DNA from: Natrinema ejinorense
Lineage (GTDB): Archaea; Halobacteriota; Halobacteria; Halobacteriales; Natrialbaceae
DNA: 64,000 bases
Assembly (NCBI RefSeq): GCF_002494345.1
Contig: NZ_NXNI01000001.1
Coordinates: forward strand, 1,798,001 to 1,862,000
Direction of reading: 5' to 3'
Numbering within the stretch: position 1 is the stretch's first letter; the number at the start of each line of letters is the position of its first letter. Shown in pieces: positions 59,885 to 64,000 of the stretch. The notes under the pieces were generated by a model. The model ran no database searches and was not told where the DNA came from. It saw only the letters and a list, made by a program, of their open reading frames with translations. Both the position numbers and the translations under genes were made by a program.

Positions 59885-61285
59885 TCACTCGACCACGTCG
59901 GTTTCCTCGCCGGCGTCCTGCTGGACCCAGATCGTCTTCGTGTTCACGAACTCCCGGATTCCGTGTCGCGAGAGTTCCCGGCCATACCCCGAGTCCTTCA
60001 CGCCGCCGAAGGGCACCCGCGGATCGGACTTGACGAGTTCGTTGACGAACGCGAGCCCGGACTCGAACTGGCGGGCGACCCGCTCGCCGCGCTCGAGGTC
60101 ATCCGTCCAGACGCTCGCGCCGAGCCCGAAGCGCGTGTCGTTGGCCTTCTCGATCGCGGCCTCCTCGTCGGGGACCCGGAAGACCGTCGCCACGGGGCCG
60201 AACAGTTCTTCCTGGTCCGCGGGCGCGTTTTCGGGAACGTCCGTGAGCACCGTCGGCGGGTAGAACGCGCCGTCGCGGTCCATCGGCTCGCCGCCGAGTT
60301 CGATCTCGCCGCCCTGTTCGACCGTCTCTTCGACCTGCTCGTGGAGGTCCTCCATGAGGTCCTCGCGAGCCTGCGGGCCGATATCGGTGTCCTCATCCGT
60401 CGGGTCGCCGACCGTTTGGGCCGCCATCTCGTCGACGAACCGGTCGACGAACTCGTCGTAGACGTCCTCGACCACGACGAACCGCTTGGCTGCGATACAG
60501 GACTGGCCGTTGTTGATGAGCCGCGCCTGCACCGCCGTCTCGACCGTCTCGTCCATCGGCGCATCCTCGAGGACGACGAACGGATCGCTCCCGCCGAGCT
60601 CGAGGACGGTCTTCTTGAGCTGGCTCCCGGCGGTCTCGGCGACGGATCGGCCCGCACCGTCGCTGCCGGTGATGGTGACGGCCCGAACCCGGTCGTCCTC
60701 GATCACCGCGTCGATCTCGCTGGAGCTGATCAGGAGGGAGGTAAACGCACCCTCGGGGAACCCCGCCTGCTCGAAGATGTCCTCGATGGCCCGGGCACAG
60801 CCGGGGACGTTCGAGGCGTGTTTCAGCAGACCGACGTTGCCCGCGGCGAGATTGGGTGCGGCGAAGCGAAAGACCTGCCAGAAGGGGAAATTCCAGGGCA
60901 TGATCGCGAGTACCGGGCCGATCGGCTGGTAGGCGACGACCGTCCGTGCCTGCTCCGTGCTCGCGACGACCTCGTCCTGCAGGTGTTCGGCCGCGGTTTC
61001 GGCGTAGTAGTCACAGACCCACGCGCATTTCTCGACCTCGTCGTGGGCCTGTCCGATCGGTTTCCCCATCTCCTCGGCCATCAACTCGGCGTACTCGTCC
61101 TCGTTCTCCCGGAGGACGTCGGCCGCCTTCGCCAGCAGTCGTTGGCGCGTCTCGATCGGCGTCTCGCTCCACTCCGCGAACGTCTCGGTCGCCCGCGCGA
61201 TGTGTTCGTCTCGCTCCTCGTCGGAGGTCTCCTCGAAGCTGTCGACTACGTCTCCCGTCGCCGGATTGGTACTCTCGATAGACAT
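59885..61285 (-). CDS. NAD(P)-dependent aldehyde dehydrogenase
   Basis: The 466-residue enzyme oxidises an aldehyde to an acid. PWNFPFWQVFRFAAPNLAAGN binds the cofactor, the general base Glu is in LELGGSDPFVVL, and the catalytic Cys in NNGQSCIAAKR. GPVATVFRVPDEEAAIEKAND and GGVKDSGYGRE complete the family. The pattern is closest to succinate-semialdehyde dehydrogenases, but the substrate is not proven. ATG 61285 is chosen over a GTG 15 bp upstream. It is a single gene. Confidence 0.93.
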   Translation of the reverse strand: MSIESTNPATGDVVDSFEETSDEERDEHIARATETFAEWSETPIETRQRLLAKAADVLRENEDEYAELMAEEMGKPIGQAHDEVEKCAWVCDYYAETAAEHLQDEVVASTEQARTVVAYQPIGPVLAIMPWNFPFWQVFRFAAPNLAAGNVGLLKHASNVPGCARAIEDIFEQAGFPEGAFTSLLISSSEIDAVIEDDRVRAVTITGSDGAGRSVAETAGSQLKKTVLELGGSDPFVVLEDAPMDETVETAVQARLINNGQSCIAAKRFVVVEDVYDEFVDRFVDEMAAQTVGDPTDEDTDIGPQAREDLMEDLHEQVEETVEQGGEIELGGEPMDRDGAFYPPTVLTDVPENAPADQEELFGPVATVFRVPDEEAAIEKANDTRFGLGASVWTDDLERGERVARQFESGLAFVNELVKSDPRVPFGGVKDSGYGRELSRHGIREFVNTKTIWVQQDAGEETDVVE

Positions 61286-61421
61286 GGCGCGACCGACCAC
61301 GACGAACTGCTTAGTACATGGGGCCGGGGACTGCCAGGTCCGCGCCGGGAGTGGCCCGATCCCTGCCGGGCAGTTGTCGTCCGGCGACGCGAATCGACGC
61401 CGCCACTGTACGGATCAGGGC

Positions 61422-62357
61422 CTAGTCCTCTCCCTCGAACTGCTCGAACCGTTCGATGGTGATGGCGATCGCGTCTCGATCCGGGACGTCGCGAACTGCG
61501 TATGCCGTCGGATAGCTGCCGGCTCTGGCATACGTCTCGGGTTGTGCGATCGGTCGGCGATCGGTATCGGCATGCCCTCGAAGGAACGCCCGCGTGATCA
61601 TCGGTTCGACGAACGTCAGTTCCGCAGTGCCGTCGCCGTCCGGATCGGACGCCCCCCAGATGAGCGTATTCGTGAACGTCCCACCGGTCATCTCGGGGAC
61701 CGTGGGGTCGACCATGTGCTCGCCCATGTCGGTGATGACCCGTTCGTCGACGATCGGCCCTCGAGCGTACCCCTCGGGAACGAAGCTGTCGGGGAGGTCG
61801 TAGGTCGGTGCGGCCGGCCCGGTGATCGCGTCGACGGTGTCGGTCGACAGCATGTGGAAGTGGATGTCGAAGTGGGGCACCGTCCAGACGCCCGCCGGCG
61901 GGTGACCGCCGGGGTTCCAGTTCAGTCCGAGGAACGTAAACGGCGTCGCGTCCGTCGACGGGAACGGGATGAAAAACTCCTGGGACCACTCGTGGTGGAT
62001 GATCACCGACTCACCGGTGGACCCGTATTTGTCCGCGTACTCGTCGCCGGAACTCGCGAGTTCGTCGGCCGACGGGAGCCCCTCGAGTGCGTCCCGCTCC
62101 AGCAAGAGGCCGTGGTATTTCGGGATCCCTGCCGGCGTCACCGTCGTGAACGCCGTCGCGTCGCCGTTTCCAAGCGCGACGGGATCACTCCACTCGGTTA
62201 CGCCGGCCGGTGGGAATTCGGTGTTCGTGTCCGCACTCGCCAGCCCACTCGTCCCGATGGCTGTGCCGGTCGCAGCTACGGTCGCGATGAACCGGCGTCT
62301 CCCGACGCGGTGCCGGTCGGCGTCACACGTTCGCTTCCTGCTTGTTTCTCGTGGCAT
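61422..62357 (-). CDS. Tat-exported TTHB210-like (DUF5602) protein
   Basis: The 311-residue protein starts with a Tat motif (GRRRFIATVAATGTAIGTSG). The folded part contains several His-rich stretches: VPHFDIHFHML, MGEHMVDP and HHEWSQEFF. These match my memory of the TTHB210-like family (DUF5602), thought to bind metal or a small ligand outside the cell. The exact function is unknown. ATG 62357 is chosen. An A/T-rich promoter patch lies upstream, near 62420-62450. Confidence 0.78.
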   Translation of the reverse strand: MPRETSRKRTCDADRHRVGRRRFIATVAATGTAIGTSGLASADTNTEFPPAGVTEWSDPVALGNGDATAFTTVTPAGIPKYHGLLLERDALEGLPSADELASSGDEYADKYGSTGESVIIHHEWSQEFFIPFPSTDATPFTFLGLNWNPGGHPPAGVWTVPHFDIHFHMLSTDTVDAITGPAAPTYDLPDSFVPEGYARGPIVDERVITDMGEHMVDPTVPEMTGGTFTNTLIWGASDPDGDGTAELTFVEPMITRAFLRGHADTDRRPIAQPETYARAGSYPTAYAVRDVPDRDAIAITIERFEQFEGED

Positions 62358-62793
62358 TGGTGAACGGAATCTGTCGGAACGACTACGTCCGCTTCAAACT
62401 CCGACGATGGACATGTTTGCAGAGATAATAATAGTATCGTATAATTCCGGAACCCGATTACGTCCGGCCGTCCGACCGAACCCGACGGGACATCTCCCCG
62501 GGAACGGCGAGTGACGGAGGGACTGGTTCCCCAACACGACGAGGCGAACGTCAGCCGTTTGCCACATAAATCCCGGGACTCGATTCGTCCGTTACGGTGT
62601 CGGTTTCGATGTCGTATGGGAACCATACGGTGGCCTTCGCTGGACGTGGCCTCCCGATTCGATCCCGACGGGGGACGGACACGTGCTTCCACCGGTGTCG
62701 CGGGACCGATCACCAGTCGGAACGCGTCACGGATGACTACCACCCAGACCGTTCGAGGAAAATTTTTGGTTGTAGAGATGAGAATTAGACCCA
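62358..62793. other. Divergent intergenic region before htpX
   Basis: This 436-bp stretch holds an A/T-rich patch (about 62415-62455) that should be the promoter of the TTHB210-like gene, and another (about 62759-62788) before the GTG of htpX. I see no gene or repeat in it. Confidence 0.4.
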
Positions 62794-63894
62794 GTGCCCT
62801 CCACGAAGCTTCGCGTTCGGATCTGTGCCGTTCTCGGCGTGTTCGTCGCCATTACCGCCGTGTTCGTCCTCGCGTTGCTGTGGGCGTACGGCGTCTTGCT
62901 GCCGGGGGTCGTCGGCGGAACGATCGTCTTTCTACAGCACGGTGCCGTCGAGTTCGACCTCTTCCAGTTGCCGGTCTCGTGGGGGACGGCGCTGGTGGTG
63001 ATCGCCGGCTTCCTCGCCGCACAGACGTATTACGGCTACCAGCGCGTACTCTCCGGGACGAGCGGTACCGACGGCGAGGGGAACCACGCCGTCGCCCGGA
63101 CGGTCCGCCGACTGGCGATGAGTGCCGACATCCCGGAGCCCGACGTTCGCGTCGTCGCCGACGAGACGGCGAGTTGTTACACCGTCGGTCGACTCACCGA
63201 CGCGACGATCGTCGTCACGACGGGGCTCGTCGCGTCGCTCGACGCCGACGAACTCGAGGCGGTCCTCGCCCACGAGATCGCCCACGTCGCCAACCGCGAC
63301 GTGACGCTGATGACGATCACGACGTTATTCCTCGAGATCGCCGATCGAGCGTACCACGCGGCGCGGCTCGCCCGGCGCGCCCTGGTCGACCCCGACGCGC
63401 TCTCGGACGGCGGACGGCTCGCGCTCTACTGGTTCCTGCCGCTGGTCGCGCTCACGTACGTCTTCGTCGCCCCGATTCTGTGGGTGTTCCCGACGATCGC
63501 CGATTGGGCGACGCGAACGCTGTCGCAGTCCCGGGAGTTCGCCGCGGACGCTGGAGCCGCCCGGATCACCGGGAAGCCGATGGCGCTCGCGAGCGCGCTG
63601 GTGAGCCTCGCCGGGACGACGGAAACGCCGGCGATGGACCTTCGGGCCACACGGACCCGCGCACTGTGTATCGTGCCGACCGATCCCGTAACTGGCGAGG
63701 ACACGACGTCGCTGCCCGCAATCGGGCGACCGATGGATGCGACGCGACGGCGCGAGCACGTCCGCTCGTGGCTCGAGGGGGAGACACCATCGGGACCCCG
63801 CGACCCCGGCGACTCGGCCCCGACCCACCCGTCGGTCGAGGCTCGCGTCCGCCAACTAACCGAGCTGGCTGCCCAACTGGAGGTGAACTCGTGA
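62794..63894 (+). CDS. htpX: M48 family membrane metalloprotease (HtpX-like)
   Basis: The 366-residue protein has two membrane helices at the start (about 9-45 and 60-78) and two more near 208-240. The zinc site is H160 E161 xx H164 in LAHEIAHVANRD, with third ligand E248 in SREFAADAGA. HtpX degrades damaged membrane proteins. The last about 60 residues are charged. The GTG 62794 start is used; the stop overlaps the next gene's GTG by 4 bp. Confidence 0.9.
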   Translation: MPSTKLRVRICAVLGVFVAITAVFVLALLWAYGVLLPGVVGGTIVFLQHGAVEFDLFQLPVSWGTALVVIAGFLAAQTYYGYQRVLSGTSGTDGEGNHAVARTVRRLAMSADIPEPDVRVVADETASCYTVGRLTDATIVVTTGLVASLDADELEAVLAHEIAHVANRDVTLMTITTLFLEIADRAYHAARLARRALVDPDALSDGGRLALYWFLPLVALTYVFVAPILWVFPTIADWATRTLSQSREFAADAGAARITGKPMALASALVSLAGTTETPAMDLRATRTRALCIVPTDPVTGEDTTSLPAIGRPMDATRRREHVRSWLEGETPSGPRDPGDSAPTHPSVEARVRQLTELAAQLEVNS

Positions 63895-64000
63895 CGGGGA
63901 CGCGCCGGTTTCTGTTCGTCGTCGGCTGTCTGTGCTGTCTGCTCGCGGTCGCGAGCGCGCTTCCGGCGGCCGATCCGCGGATCGAGGGTCCCGGCGAAGC
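63891..64000 (+). CDS. Exported or membrane protein following htpX, cut by the window
   Basis: The frame opens at GTG 63891, which overlaps the htpX stop (GTGA), and runs to the window edge. Only 36 residues are visible: a basic start, a hydrophobic stretch (FLFVVGCLCCLLAVASA) like a signal peptide or membrane anchor, then ADPRIEGPGEA. Nothing more can be said about its function; operon position suggests a partner of the protease. Confidence 0.7.
   Translation, partial: MTGTRRFLFVVGCLCCLLAVASALPAADPRIEGPGE

Overview
The window is a stretch of chromosome from an extreme halophilic archaeon. It is GC-rich, its proteins are strongly acidic (Asp/Glu-rich, few Lys), CTCGAG is very frequent, secretion uses twin-arginine and lipobox signals, and several genes have a TATA-like box about 26-28 bp before the start codon, as in leaderless haloarchaeal transcripts. 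The gene content suggests a Natrinema/Haloterrigena-type member of the Natrialbales; that placement is an inference. I saw no rRNA, tRNA, CRISPR array, insertion sequence or phage gene. 94 features are listed. Both ends of the window cut genes: a K+ channel/TrkA-type protein on the left and a gene after htpX on the right.

Layout. 1-9.1 kb: TrkA-type channel, aldo/keto reductase, halocyanin-like lipoprotein, M24 peptidase, LolA-like lipoprotein, aroA and a thiolase followed by a copied thiolase 3' end. 9.1-16.6 kb: a small wHTH/TumE-like pair, DoxX, an MFS carrier, the tRNA methyltransferase Trm56, a cupin, a lipoprotein, cysK and a ModE-like regulator. 16.6-19.1 kb: a tungstate/molybdate ABC importer (tupABC). 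19.2-22.9 kb: a DUF2299-like gene and an unfamiliar four-gene operon of very acidic low-complexity proteins. Two of these carry perfect seven-glycine zippers and one carries 11-residue repeats; this is the best candidate for an undescribed system. 23.1-32.6 kb: an eleven-gene anaerobic-type cobalamin (cbi) operon on the minus strand. 32.8-37.4 kb: an acetoacetyl-CoA-reductase-like SDR, a DCC thiol oxidoreductase, a membrane protein, a 3-hydroxyacyl-CoA dehydrogenase and two tiny regulators. 37.5-50 kb: mocA-moeA, divergent from a complete aerobic CO dehydrogenase operon (coxG-coxM-coxS-coxL-xdhC/YHS-coxD-coxE-DUF364-coxF). 50-64 kb: an HhH protein, fba-fbp, a Tat-exported trypsin-like protein, an acyl-CoA carboxylase carboxyltransferase, a pair of PH-domain membrane proteins, a MaoC hydratase, an aldehyde dehydrogenase, a TTHB210-like secreted protein and the htpX protease.

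How it fits together. A Mo/W theme runs through the window: tungstate/molybdate import with a ModE-like sensor, MoeA and MocA for cofactor assembly, and a form I CO dehydrogenase. The CoxL signature AYRCSFR matches true CO-oxidising enzymes. The cbi operon makes the corrin ring and includes a cobalt chelatase fused to a ferredoxin. Thiolase, SDR reductase, hydroxyacyl-CoA dehydrogenase, MaoC hydratase and acyl-CoA carboxylase point to acyl-CoA or polyhydroxyalkanoate metabolism.

The intergenic regions hold several families of long imperfect palindromes: an 86-bp element in two copies with a paired base change in its stem, an 82-85-bp element in three copies, and single 105-bp and 110-bp elements. 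These repeats, together with small operator-like palindromes, are the main structure not explained by genes.
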